64,000 nt of DNA, taken from NCBI GenBank assembly GCA_030674155.1, contig CM060344.1:29880688-29944687 (forward strand). The letters are read 5' to 3'. Origin of the DNA: Stramonita haemastoma. Taxonomy: Eukaryota; Mollusca; Gastropoda; Neogastropoda; Muricidae. Numbering within the stretch: the stretch's first letter is position 1; each line of letters starts with the position of its first letter. Both the position numbers and the translations under genes were made by a program. Below are positions 38,581 through 49,977 of the stretch, one piece after another. The notes beneath the pieces were generated by a model. The model saw only the letters and a list, made by a program, of their open reading frames with translations, was not told the origin of the DNA and searched no databases.

Positions 38581-39451
38581 AGAAAAATGTGATTTCTTGT
38601 GTTCTAGTACTAAGGCTGTCTGTAATAGCATAGTGCAGAAAAATGTGTTTTGTAGTGTGGTTGTAAAGTATGCTGATGCGTTTTGATGTTTTAAACGGTA
38701 AAATATGTTTTGTACCGTAAATGATGTTTTATGGTGATTCCTAGTACAGTGAAATGAGTTTGTGCTATAGCATAGTAAATTGTATGTTTTTCTGTAGTAT
38801 TGCAAAATCTATTTAATGGTAACATTAGTAGAGAATAACAGGTAACAATAGTAGAGAATATGTCTTTTTGGATTGTTACATTCGAGAGAACAGAAAAAAG
38901 GCGTTTTGTAATAGCATAGTACAGTAAAATGTTATAGTACAGTACAGGCATTCTGTAATATCATAGTACAGTAAAATGTGTTACCTTATGTACTTGTTTG
39001 TAATCTTCTAATAAGGTAAAACATGTTGTTTTTTTTACAACGAATTACGCTAAATGGTGTGATACAGTACAGTAAAATGTGCTTGTGTTTTAGTATAGTG
39101 AAAACGGTTTTGTACAGTAAAGATATGTTTTGCACAATGGAATCTCTGTTTTGATCTGTTTTAGTGGATTAAAATGTAAGATTTTTAGAACTATATTTTA
39201 AGAAATGTGTGTGTTTTGGTGGAAAATGTGTTTGCAGTACTGAAAATGTTTATAGTGTTACAGTAAAGTAGAATGCCTTTTGTATGTATTAAAATACAAT
39301 ATGATGAAGGACAGAGAAACTTGTTTTGTTATAAGTCAGGAAAATGTGGGCGTCAATAGTGCAACATGATGGTATCATTATAAAGTAAATTGTGTTTTGT
39401 TTTATTAGAAAATTCTAAATGTGTTTGCTGTGTTATTTGGTTATATAGTGC

Positions 39452-39607
39452 AGGTCAGGTCCAAAATGTGATCCACTTTTTCCTGGTCAGGTCCAAAATC
39501 CAACCCACCATTTCCTGGTCAAGTCCAAAATCTGATCCACCTTCTCCTGGTCAGGTCCAAAATCCAACCAACCTTTTCCTGGTCAAGTCCAAAATGCAAC
39601 CCACCAC
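39452..39607 (+). repeat. Class A mini-array A5 (five monomers)
   Basis: Only about five 32-bp monomers (GTCAGGTCCAAAATG to GCAACCCACCACC) stand between B4 and B5. There is no anchor. The left edge joins class B at TATATAGTGCAG; the right edge joins a truncated TIR terminus at TTTTTTACCTAGGCTTTGC. It is either a collapsed A array or a small amplification seed. Confidence 0.9.
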
Positions 39608-41569
39608 CTTTTTTACCTAGGCTTTGCGATCTAAACACTAGAGTGAAACTCCATAGCCTTCCGAGACTGATGGGTGCCTACTACGACTACTAACACTACA
39701 AACACGCATTTTATTTTAAGTATTTTACTACACTATAACACAAACATATTTGCCCTATGCAATATAATATAAAGACTATACAAAATAATTTAATGTACGA
39801 TAACAAAAAGGCAATTTGCAATAGCATAGTACAGTCAAATGTACAGTAAAAGGCGTTTACAGGAAAAATGTGTTTTCTTATGTGATTGCAAAGTATGAAC
39901 CCTTTTGTAATCTTATAATACGTTGAAATGATTTTTGTTGTGGTTGCTTGGATTTTTTTTTTTTTTTTTTTTACAATGAATTAAGCTGAATGGTATTACA
40001 TACTACAGTAAAATGTGTTTGTGTTTTAATATAGTAAACAGTGTTTTGAAATATAGTACTATAAAATGTGTTTTGTAGTGTTTAATGTGTGTTTGTGCTG
40101 TGCTGTGTTGTGTTTTTCATTATAGTACATAAAAGGTTAGTTGTGTGCAGTTCTGATTGTGAAAATGAGGGAGTTTTGATAAGTGTTTTTTTTTTAGGGT
40201 TCTATTACTAAAAGGCTTTCTGTAATAGCATAGTGCAGTAAAATGTGTTTTGTAGATTAGTTGTAAAGTATGATGCGTTTTGTTGTCTTAAACGGGAAAA
40301 TATGTTTTGTACAGTAAATGATATTTTATTGTGTTTCCTAGAATTGTGAAAAGAGTTTCTGTTAAAGCACAGTAAACACATTTTATTGTACATTACCACC
40401 ACAAAAATATAATCTACTGTACTGTAACACTACATAATTTGATTTTACTTTACAATACCACTGAAAAGCACATCTGTCTCAGTCCAAAGACAAATTACAA
40501 AACGCAATTTTCATACCATTAAACCACAGACTTTTTACTGCATTGTAAACCCTAAACCATTGCACTATAATACCACAAAACGTTTTTTATAGTATTCTAA
40601 ACACAACAAAACACACTTTACATTGAACAAAACACTTTTCACTCATAACATTATGCAGTATTATACCAAACACCCCAAGCTTTTTTGAACTGTCCTATAA
40701 CATAATTATTATTAATTATTATTATTATTATTTATTAATTATTCAATTATTACACTGCAAAACACATTCTATTTTACAGTAACACAACAACACACCACAC
40801 GTTATTGTAACATTACAAAACACGTTTATTGAACTATAACACAAAAAAGCACGTTAACACCACAAAATACGTTTGAATTTAAGACCACACAAACACTCTT
40901 TACTACACTATAACACAAACAAGCCCACATTACTGTACTCTGTAACACCTTTAAACGCAAGTTACTGTACAAAACACATTTCATCGTATTACAAGACAAC
41001 AAATCGCATCGTACTTTACAACCATACTAAACACTTTCTACTTTAATGTAACACTACAAAACGTATTTGACTGTACTTGAATAATGCAAACAAAAAAATA
41101 TTCTGTGCTATAACAGCGTAAAACACTTTTTTCTATAACAAAATTTTAAAAGCACAAAACTTTTTACTGTATCATGCCAACACAAAAGACACCTTTGTGC
41201 TTTAACACAACCAAATAAAATTTACCGTACTGTAACGTTACAAAATACATTTTCTGAAGAAGAAACCCCACATTAACGGAAAATCCCCTTCCAGTTTAGT
41301 GTAACCTAACAGATCAATCCAGGCATTTCACTATTCTATAACACAACCAAAGACATTTTGACTCTACTGTAAGACTACTAAACACTGTTTACTCTACATT
41401 TTGACTCTACTGTAAGACTACTAAACACTGTTTACTATACTAGAACACAAAGACATTTTACACAAACAAAGACATTTTACAGTACTAAGCATCCTTGTAT
41501 CATAACACTACAAAACACATTCTACTTTACTGTAAAAGTATAAAACATATTTGACCCTACTGCAACAAC

Positions 41570-42245
41570 AAATTTCAAATTCAAATTCAAAATTCAAAAT
41601 TCAAAATTTTATTTCAAGAAAAAACCCCAAGGGGTACATGAAATTTGACAAAACCAATGTTTGCAGATATGGGCGTGTGAAAAATACTCACAACAAAAAT
41701 CCTAACACAATGGATGGCATAAAAAAGAAAAAAGAAAGAGTATTCACAATACATGCACTAGTATCATTTATGAAGAAATATCAAATTAGTGTTTTTTCAT
41801 TATTTCTTTCAGAAACTGTGTAACTTTAATAAGCAAAGATTTCCTCCTAGAGCTAAACAGTTCATGGAACTTGATAACGTTTGGATTTTTATGATAATAT
41901 TTTGGGATAAATTTGTTTCTTAACTGCACAAAAAATTTACATTTGAACAAGCAATGAAACTCATCTCCTAACTCGCTATCTTCACATTTATCACAGACTC
42001 TCTCTGCTCTGGGAATACTACTTATTCTGCCTGTTTGGATGGGAAGTCTATGATTTAACGTTCGAAAATGAATAAAAGTTAGTAATGAGGTACGAGGAAG
42101 AATGGATAAGTAATGTTCAAAGCAGAAACACTTTTTAAATAGTCTATAATTGAGGAAGATGTCGTCATTGTCCACATGAGAATACCATTGCTGTAAATAC
42201 TGATCTTGCAAACTACGTGTAACTTTGGCTTTAAACCATTTTGAT
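41570..42245 (-). mobile_element. CR1/L2-like LINE, 5'-truncated tail with heptamer repeats at its 3' end
   Basis: An insert into reverse-polarity class B: the flanks CCTACTGCAACAACA and AAGACATTTTCTGTACTAG are adjacent in the related B2 text near 12260-12285. On the reverse strand it contains the last ~140 codons of a LINE ORF and a short 3' untranslated region ending in several copies of a TTTGAAT-type repeat (41572-41612). A tandem short-repeat 3' end, in place of poly-A, is a known feature of CR1/L2-type LINEs. The exact target duplication is unclear because the flank is A-rich. Confidence 0.75.
41820..42245 (-). pseudogene. LINE ORF2 C-terminal fragment with zinc-binding motif
   Basis: The reverse-strand frame, open from 42391 to 41786, is LINE-derived only from about SSKWFKAKVTRSLQ onward. 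It includes LTFIHFRTLNHRLPIQTGR, VCDKCEDSELGDEFHCLFKC and LRNKFIPKYYHKNPNVIKF. The order of RTLNHRLPIQTGR, then C-x2-C, then DE-H-x4-C, is the cysteine/histidine C-terminal domain found in many LINE ORF2 proteins of aquatic animals. Endonuclease and reverse transcriptase are missing through 5' truncation. The upstream ~45 codons of the open frame are class B satellite and not part of the protein. It stays open but cannot be functional. Confidence 0.75.
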
Positions 42246-42480
42246 GATAAAAAGACATTTTCTGTACTAGAATAGCACAAAACACATTTTGCTGTATTAG
42301 TTTTGAAGAAAAACAAAACACATTTTACTATATCATAACAGTACAAAACAGGCATTTTGACTATATTTTGACTATATACACAAACATACACATCTTGCTG
42401 AACTATGTATAACCATTAAATTACCTGGTGTAAATAAAAAAAAACAACATATCTTAAGAGAACAAAACCATCATAATTTA

Positions 42481-42515
42481 CAGTAGTAGTAGGCAGCCAT
42501 CAGTCTCGGAAGACA
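42481..42515 (-). mobile_element. TIR element, solo terminus fragment
   Basis: CAGTAGTAGTAGGCAGCC and CATCAGTCTCGGAAGAC match the outer 35 bp of the terminal repeat. It is joined directly to ATTTTACAGTACTAAGCATCC, which also occurs at about 41475-41495, so the join lies at a duplicated class B word. Confidence 0.65.
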
Positions 42516-43150
42516 TTTTACAGTACTAAGCATCCTTGTATCATAACACTACAAAACACATTCTACTTTACTTTAACAATACAAAACACATTTTACTGTA
42601 CCACAACAACAACAAAAAGTAGCTTTTCAACGTTAACAAGATAAAAATGTATTTTGTGTACTGAAACACAATAGTTTGCTGTTGTTGTTTTTTTTATAAC
42701 ACACATACACATTATAACACAAATTTTGCAGCACTGTAATGAAAAAAACACACAGCACATTTAACTGTATGATGTAACAGCTTCCAACAGATATTTCACT
42801 GTACTACATCACAACAAAACAAATTTTACGGTAATATAGCTATAAATTAAATTTTCTGTACTATAACACCCAAAACCACACTTTTCTAAACTGTAGCAAA
42901 AAAGCAAAACGTTTTACCACAACGAAACATAATCTACTGTACAATACAAAATTTGTACCGTTTTATTACACTACCAAACGGATTTTACTTTACAAAAACA
43001 CTAAAAAAAACAAACAAACAAAAAAAAAAAACACACCACATTTCTCTGTACAAAGACACGTGACAAACCGTATTTTCTGTACTGACTGTACTATAACACA
43101 ACAAAGCACATTTTATCGTACTAAAACATTACAATAACATATTATGCACT

Positions 43151-43750
43151 AGTAGTAGGCACCTATCAGTCTTGGAAGACTATGGACTTGCATTCTAGTC
43201 TTTAGAGCGCAAAGCCTGGGTAAGTAAGTATTGGAGGGAAGCTGCTACCCATGCAGGAACTGTTACTCCACACCACTGGAATGATCCATTGGAAAGGCTA
43301 TAACCGATACGAAGGGTTCAGTGCCGTCACAGGAGCCACCAGAACGTTGCCATATACAGCCCCGAGCCACCCTGGGACTCCAACTCCCCGATTTTTCCTC
43401 AGGGATGGTGTCTAAACACGACACCTCTGTGCATGCTGGTTTTTTTTTGTTTTTTTTTAAATAATTAAGTCATCCGCTCTTACAGGCACACGATGGCCTG
43501 CTCTTCCGAAAGGGGGAACGGGGTTTTAAACGTGTGCCTCGGGTTACAGTCTCATTCAAATGACTTCTGCACTATAACACCAGTAGACAGAGAAGGTGGG
43601 TTTGCTTATGGACATGACGAGAAGGGGGTCTGCTGCATGGGTAACACAGCTTGTCCTCCATATTTTTTTTTACCCAGGCCTTGCGCTCCAAAGACTAGAG
43701 CGCAACTTCATTGTCTTCCGAGACTGATGGGTGCCTACTACTACTACTAC
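43151..43750. mobile_element. Full-length TIR element, second copy
   Basis: It shares organisation with the copy at 13284: left terminus GTAGTAGGCACCTATCAGTC, right terminus CGAGACTGATGGGTGCC, both in GTA/TAC runs. Terminal repeats are about 100 bp, and the same two interior segments occur (CCCCGATTTTTCCTCAGGG; CTTATGGACATGACGAG). Length is about 600 bp with no open frame of note. Both full copies sit at the point where reverse-polarity class B returns to forward polarity. Confidence 0.75.
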
Positions 43751-44564
43751 CACTACAAACACGAATTTTACTTTACGTATTTTACACTATAACACACACA
43801 TTTGCACTATGCAACATATTATAAAGACTATAAAACATAATTTAATGTACGATAACAAAAAGGCATTTTGTAATAGCATAGTTCAGTCCAATATTATAGT
43901 ACAGTAAGCCGTTTACAGAAAAAAATGTGTTTTCTTATGTGCTTGTAAAGTATGAACCGTTTTGTAATCTGATAATACGGTCAATGTTTGTTGTTGTTGC
44001 TTGTTTTGTTTTTATATATATATATATTTTTTTACACGAATTAAGCTGAATGGTGTTACATACTACAGTAAAATGTGTTTTTGTTTTAGTAGTGTAAACA
44101 GTATTTTGACATATAGTACTGTAAAATGTGTTTTGTAGTGTTTAATGTGAGTTTTGTGCTGTTATAATGTGTTTTTTTTATATTATAGTACAACAAAAGG
44201 TTAGTTGGGTGCAGTTCTGATTGTGAAAATGAGGGAGTTTTGAAAAGTGTGTTTTCTGGTGTTCTAGTACTAAAAGGCTTTCTGTAATAGCACAGTGCAG
44301 TAAAATTTTTGTAGAGTTGTTGATGACTGCGTTTTGGTGTCTTAAACGGGAAAATATGTTTTGTACAATAAATCGATGTTCCCTAGAACAGTGAAACAGT
44401 GTGTTTGTAGTATAGGAAAATGTGTTGAATGGTCTAATAGTACTGTTACATTCCAGAAAATGTCTTTTTGTGCTGTTGTAGTACAGTTAAATGTGTTTTG
44501 TAGAGTGATGGGAATGTAGATTGTGTTCTTGTAGTGTTATCATACAGTAATGTACTGGAGAGTG

Positions 44565-44785
44565 AAATCTGCTGTTTTGTGAAGTTGCGATTCCAGAAAT
44601 GTGAAATTTAATAGTAGTACAGCAAAATGTACGCTGGTTTAGGTGTCTGAGTCAAGCCTTTAGCAAATCTTACATGACAAATGCTAAACACTCTACACAG
44701 GGTTTTGTCTGTGTCTGGGATAATACAACGAATTGTTTGGCTGCTATTCTGCACACATTCATTTCCTTTATTGATTGTGAGTGAT
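44565..44785 (+). repeat. Class B conserved core, truncated copy in B5
   Basis: Core text from GTGAAATCTGCTGTTTTG to TTTATTGATTGTGAGTGATA, then an abrupt change to the terminal B segment. The internal word around GGGATAATACAACGAATTG lacks about 9 bp found in other copies. Confidence 0.7.
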
Positions 44786-45074
44786 ATGCTTTTTTGTTTA
44801 CTTTTTTTCAGTGTTATTGTTACTGAAAATCCGTTTTGTAGTGTAATAACACGGTAAAAAAAATGTGTTTGTTTCTAAAACAGTTCTGCTGGTGCATTTA
44901 AAAATCCAAATCACTTTTTCCTCATTGAGGCAAACCTCCAGCCTACTATATTTTGGTAAGGTCCAAAAATCAACCCACCTATTCCTGGTCACGTCCAAAA
45001 TCCAAACCACTATTTCCAAATCAGCTCCATAATCTGATCCACCTTTTCCTGGTCAGGTCCAAAATCCAACCAGT

Positions 45075-45288
45075 ATATTGTGTTTGTTTCTAAAACAGTT
45101 TTGCTGGTGCAATCAAAAATGTAAATCACTATTTCCTCATTATTTTCAACTTCCAACCTACTATATTTTGGTCAGGTCCAAAAATCAACCCACATATTCC
45201 TGGTCAGGTCCACAATCCAAACCACTATTTCCAAATCAGGTCCAAAATTTGATCCACCTTTTCCTTGTCAGGTAAAAAATCCAACCCA
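45075..45288 (+). repeat. 214-bp tandem duplication of the B-to-A junction
   Basis: The text beginning GTTTCTAAAACAG at 44871 recurs at 45085, an offset of 214 bp. It includes the same following words (TTGCTGGTGCAATC, CCTACTATATTTTGGTCAGG, CCACTATTTCCAAATCAG). The duplicated unit contains the last ~25 bp of class B plus about six class A monomers. Confidence 0.85.
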
Positions 45289-46330
45289 TGATTTCCTTGT
45301 CAGGTCCAAAATCATACCCACCATTTCCTGGCCAGGTCCAAAATCTCATCCACCTATCACTAGTCACTTCCAAAATCCAACCCACAAATTCCTGGTCAGG
45401 TCAAAAATTTGATTCACCGTTTCCTGGTCAGGTCCAAAATCCAACTCACCATTTCCTGGTCAGGTCGAGAATCTGATCCACTTTTTCCTGGACGGGTCCA
45501 AAATCCCACCCACCTTTTCCTGGTCAGGTCGAAAATTCAGTCTACCCAACTTTTCTCTTCATCTAAAATCCACCTTTCATTGGTTGGGTTAAAAGTCCAA
45601 CCCACCTTTTCCTTATCCTGTCCAAAATGCAACCCACCTCTTCGTACTTTTGTCTGAAATGTAACCCACTATTCTGGTCAGGTCCAAATCAAACCTCATT
45701 TTGTGTTTGTAGTACAGACCCACATATTTTTTGGTCAGGTCAAAAATCCAACCCACCTTTTCCTAGTTATGTCCAAATTCTGATCCACTTATTCCTAATC
45801 AGCTCCAAAATCAAACCCACCATTTCCTGTTGAAGACCAAAATGCAACCCACCATTTCCTGGTCAGGTCCAAAATCTGATCCACCTTTTCTTGGTAAGGT
45901 CAAAAATCGAACCCACCAATTCTTGGTCAGGTCCAAAATCCAAACCACCATTCCATGGTCAGGTCCAAAATCTGATCCACCTATTTGTGGTCAGGTCCAA
46001 AATCCAACCCACCATTTCCTGGTCAGGTCCAAAATCTGATCCACCTTTTCCTGGTTAGGTCCAAAATCCAACCCACCATTTTTTGGTCAAGTACAAAATC
46101 TGATCCACCTTTTCCTGGACTGGTCCAAAATCCAATCCACCATTTCCTGATCAGGTCCAAAATTCAGTCTACACACGTTTTGTCATCATTGAAAATCCAT
46201 CTTTTATTGGTTTGGTTAAAAATCTAACCCACCTTTTCCTTAACTTGTCCAAAATGGAACCCACCTCTTCGTAGTTTTGTCTGAAATCTAACCAACTACT
46301 TTCTGGTCAGGTCCAAATCCAACCTCATTT

Positions 46331-46752
46331 GTGACGCTCCACCACGAAATGAGTCTCTTAGCATATCACCGAATTTTGTGCTAGGAGCCATTAAAGGCAG
46401 ATAGGGGTCAAGTTGTCAATTTTGAGATTTTGATAGATTATTAAACTATATCTGTTTATCTACCTTATAATAAAATATCAAGACATAATTTTTATTCGTT
46501 TTGCTTTTAAATGTGTTTTGAAAATACCTAACCCCTCATTCTGACAACCTTTTATGAAAATAAACTTGCCCGTTTCTAATTTTGTCACATCTTGCAGTCT
46601 ATCATTTCAATTTGTAATAACTTTGCACAGAATTGTCCGATTTTCAATCTGTTTTTCATATAGGCTAGCCCTTTTATTGCAAATTAATAGCTTGTCAATA
46701 ACTAAAAATTGACATCTGGTGCAATGTGACTCCTTATGTAGTGGAGCGTCAC
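46331..46752. mobile_element. MITE with 25-bp terminal inverted repeats and ATTT duplication
   Basis: A 422-bp insert splits an A anchor. The ends are inverted copies starting GTGACGCTCCAC; over the outer 25 bp, 21 positions agree. ATTT lies at 46327-46330 and 46753-46756, and removing the insert with one ATTT restores CCTCATTTTGTG, the anchor consensus. It has no reading frame of use. The interior is AT-rich. A 4-bp duplication with GTGACG ends does not let me name a superfamily; a 3-bp reading of the duplication is possible but makes the ends asymmetric. Confidence 0.85.
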
Positions 46753-47690
46753 ATTTTGTGTTTGTAGTACAGACCCACATATTCCTGGTCAGGTCTAAAA
46801 TCCAACCCACCATTTCCTGGTCAGGTCTTAAATCTGATCCACCTTTTCCTGGTCAGGTCCAAAATGCAACCCATCATTTCCTGGTCAGGTCCTAAATTCA
46901 ACCCACCATTTCCTGGTCAGATCCAAGATCTGATCCATATTTTCCTGGTCAGGTCCAAAATCAAATGCCCCATTTCCTGGTCAAATCCAAAAATCAACCA
47001 ACCAATTCCTGTTTAGGTCCAAAATGTGATCAATTATTTCCTGGTAATGTCTAAAATCCAACCCACCATGTCTTTGTCAGGTAAAAAATCCAACCCACCA
47101 TTCCATGGTCATGTTCAAAATCTTATCTACCTATTCCTGGTCATATCTAACAGGTTAAAAGATCAACCCCCCTATTTCTGTTCAGGTCCAAAATCCAATC
47201 CACCATTTCCTGGTCTGGTCGAAAATCTGATCCACCTTTTCCATGTCACGTCCAAATTCCAACCCACCATTTCCTGGTCAGGTCTAAAATCCAAGCCACA
47301 ATTTCCTGGTCAGCTCCAAAATCTGATCCGCATATTCCTGCTCAGGTCCAAAATCAAACCCACCATTTCCTGGTCAGATCGAAAAACTAATCAACCTTTT
47401 CCTGGACGGGTCTTAAATCCAGCCCACCTTTTCCTGGTCAGGTCCAGATACAAATCATAATCAAACACACAAAGTAGCTACATTTCATATTTGTTCAAAC
47501 ATTATATAACTTCAAATAAAAATGTCACAGACACTCAGACTCTACGCGCGCACGCTCGCACACGCATACACACACACCAATGTTTAGATACAATGTTCTT
47601 AAAAAACCATTGACTAGAAAAGACATATGATCACCATTAATTACACATTATACACACGCGTTCGCATCCGCACATATACATGCATGCATG

Positions 47691-47691
<1 letters not shown>

Positions 47692-47727
<36 letters not shown>

Positions 47728-47857
47728 ACACACACGCTCCCCCCCTCCCCATTTAATCCACACCCACCTGCCGCCACACTCACCCATACAAACACACGCC
47801 CCCCCCTTCCTTACACATACACGCTATCCACACCCCCCGTCCCCCCCCCCCCCCCCC
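47692..47857 (+). repeat. CA-rich and C-rich low-complexity tract
   Basis: CA repeats at about 47697-47733 are followed by C-rich text (CTCCCCCCCTCCCC) and a run of 17 C at 47841-47857. It lies within the LINE-containing insert, downstream of the ORF on the LINE's strand. Two short frames here (HTHTHTH and PPPP translations) are meaningless. Confidence 0.9.
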
Positions 47858-48020
47858 ACCACACACAATTGGTAGAAAGACATTAATTTACAAGCAATTC
47901 AAAAAATCAATAAAGCCAAAAATAAGACATACTTATTTAATGGGTACATATGCATGTATGTGCACGCCTGTATGCATTGGCTATATACAAAACAGTGGCA
48001 GTCAGGTAAGTAATTCAGAG

Positions 48021-48146
<126 letters not shown>

Positions 48147-48228
48147 TAAAAAATAAACAAAAAACAAAAAACAAAAAAGAGCAAACAAACAAACAAACAA
48201 AAAAGACAAACAACCTCAGTCAGTGTTA

Positions 48229-48522
48229 TTATGAGTTTAGAACTCGGATAGCTACTGGCACAAAGGAATTCCTTTTTCTGTTTGTTTTGCTGTTGTGACA
48301 TTGAAAACGACATCCTGAAGGCAACAATTGAAATTCTGAAAACAGAGTGTGGGAGGAATCGGCCAAAATGGCTGTTGCTTTGCGTACAAGCTGCTGATTA
48401 CAAAACGACTTGAGATCTCTTTGTTCTTCTCCAATAATTTTAGAGCAGATTCTCACAATTCTCTGAAGACCATTCTTGTTCTTAATGCTAAGGTTATTGT
48501 ACCAGGAAATGAAAGCAAAACT
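48229..48522 (-). pseudogene. LINE ORF2 C-terminal segment, downstream of premature stop
   Basis: The frame continues in phase past the TGA at 48523-48525. It begins SFAFISWYNNLSIKNKNG, passes LQRIVRICSKIIGEEQ and ILADSSHTLFSEFQLLPSG, and ends FVPVAIRVLNS with TAA at 48229-48231. The closing pattern D-x-SH-LF-F-LLPSG followed by a terminal FxPxAIxxLN is the usual end of Rex1-type ORF2 proteins as I know the family. It shows the upstream stop is an interruption and not the natural end. Confidence 0.8.
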
Positions 48523-49977
48523 TCAGACGCTCTCTATGTAAGACTTGTAGAACAGAGAAAGAATCTTTTTGTCAACAAAAAATGAGTTAAGCTTCCTCAG
48601 AAAATACACTCGTTGTTGCCCCTTTTTGACAATGGTGTCAGTGTTAGCATCCCAATTTAGCTTGTGGTCAAAAACAGTTCCCAGATATCTGTATTTCAAA
48701 ACGTTTTCAACTTCTTCATTATGGATGATGGTATTCCCAAAAGTGTGCTCCGATCTTCTGAAATCAATAGGAAGATCTTTAATTTTAGAAACTTTTAGCT
48801 CCAGAGAGGCCTCATCACACCAATGTACGAACTCGGTAAGGGTTGGACCATGGTCTAGGACTGATCCAGATAAGAGAGACAGAAGAGCACTGTCGTCCGC
48901 AAATTTTACCAGAAATGAGTTTTCGTGGCTGCTTCTACAGTCATCTGTGTATAGAATGTAAAGAAGTGGCGAGAGGATGCAGCCCTGTGGGGAACCAGTG
49001 TAGGTATGTCTAACTGATGATAGTATTTTGTTGGCTAAAACACGCTGTGACCTGTCAGGTAAAAATTCAATCAGCCAACGTACAAGTTGATTGTCTATAT
49101 CAAATTTTGAAAGTATTTTGTTAACCAGAATATGAGGCTGTATTGTATTGAAAGCTGAGCTAAAGTCAGCAAACAATATTCTGGCATGAGAATCAGGCGT
49201 TTCCAAGTGACTGTACAGCTTGTTCAAAATGAATAGTTTGGCATCTTCGACACCCCTTCTAGATCTGTACGCAAATTGTAATAGGTCAAGGTCTTTCTCT
49301 GTAACAGAAAGAATGAAAGATTTTATGATCTTTTCTAATGTTTTTATCACCAGTGATGTGAGAGCTACAGGTCTGAAATCATTAGGCCGAGTAGGATTGG
49401 GTTTCTTTGGAAGAGGTATAACATTGGAAGTCTTCCAAATAACCGGTATGTGGCAAGTGTCCAGCGAGGTCTGGAACAGGTGCTGAAAGACACTTGCAAG
49501 CTCAGTGGCACAGAACTTAAGGGTTCTACCACATATACCATCTGGCCCAGGAGATTTGTTAATGTTTATTGCCTTGAAGTGCTTACAGATAACTTCTTCA
49601 TCAACAATGACGCTACTCTCAAAAAGCAGAGATTCTTTCAGGCCATTTATTTCCTCTGAAAAATCATGCTTTTCAAAGCGATTGAAAAATGCGTTTAAAT
49701 GGTCTGGTAAGTTGTTATCGCATACCCCCTGCAGACTGATCTTTGACCTGTGTGGTGCAGCTGTCATGTTTACTGCTGACATATTTTTGATGCCCTGCCA
49801 TGCTGCCCGAAAATTGTTCCCAGCAAACTTGTTTTCTATCTTACATTTATACTCCCGTCTAGCCTGTGAAGCAGCAGCTTTGACTTCTTTATTTATTTGT
49901 TTCTTTTGTTCTTCTGTGCCTGTGTAAAATACGCTTTCTTTTTGTTTAATACCCGTTTCAGGTCCTTTGTAACCCAA
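48523..49977 (-). pseudogene. LINE reverse transcriptase (Rex1/CR1-like), interrupted
   Basis: The 484-residue frame carries the reverse transcriptase palm and fingers in order: KSPGPDGICG (residues 141-150), NDFRPVALTS (199-208), LFADFSSAFNTIQPH with the first catalytic aspartate (268-282), GSPQGCILSPLLY (328-340) and FADDSALLS with the paired aspartates (359-367). The thumb-like segment KGQQRVYFLRKLNSFFVD (452-469) follows. The real polypeptide would begin much further upstream: the first ~15 residues are an out-of-frame lead-in, with a frameshift at about 49930 separating VTKDLKRVLNKKK from VFYTGTEEQKKQ. The frame ends at an in-frame TGA (48523-48525). It would have served target-primed reverse transcription; here it is dead. 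The closest family by memory is Rex1 of the CR1 group. Confidence 0.85.

Larger units (their letters stand above)
36967..39451 (+). repeat. Class B AT-rich composite block B4
   Basis: It opens with a half TIR element that is interrupted by a 106-bp copy of downstream class B sequence (37103-37208). A 29-base T run, forward repeats, the conserved core at about 38190-38580 and later B segments follow. It ends abruptly in TTATATAGTGCAG, where a five-monomer class A patch begins. The ORF-like stretch starting at 38227 is the core frame. No gene is seen. Confidence 0.8.
40380..43150 (-). repeat. Reverse-polarity segment within B5
   Basis: The AT-rich words read as reverse complements (ACAAAACACATTTTACTGTA) from about 40380 to the left end of the TIR element at 43151. 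This parallels 11925-13283 in B2, and the two share text (for example TACAAAATACATTTTCTGAA). Internal features include an ATT-rich tract at 40706-40745 and a small tandem duplication near 41354-41442 (TGACTCTACTGTAAGACTAC appears twice). Confidence 0.8.
39608..44880 (+). repeat. Class B AT-rich composite block B5
   Basis: It starts with only the terminal repeat of the TIR element (39608-39685). Forward AT-rich repeats run to about 40380, then reverse-polarity repeats to 43150 (containing a LINE tail at about 41570-42245 and a solo TIR fragment at 42481-42515). A full TIR element (43151-43750), forward repeats and a shortened core (44565-44785) follow. After the core it jumps directly to the B end (TTCAGTGTTATTGTTACTG), a deletion of roughly 1 kb relative to B2. 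It ends at the B-to-A junction. Confidence 0.8.
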
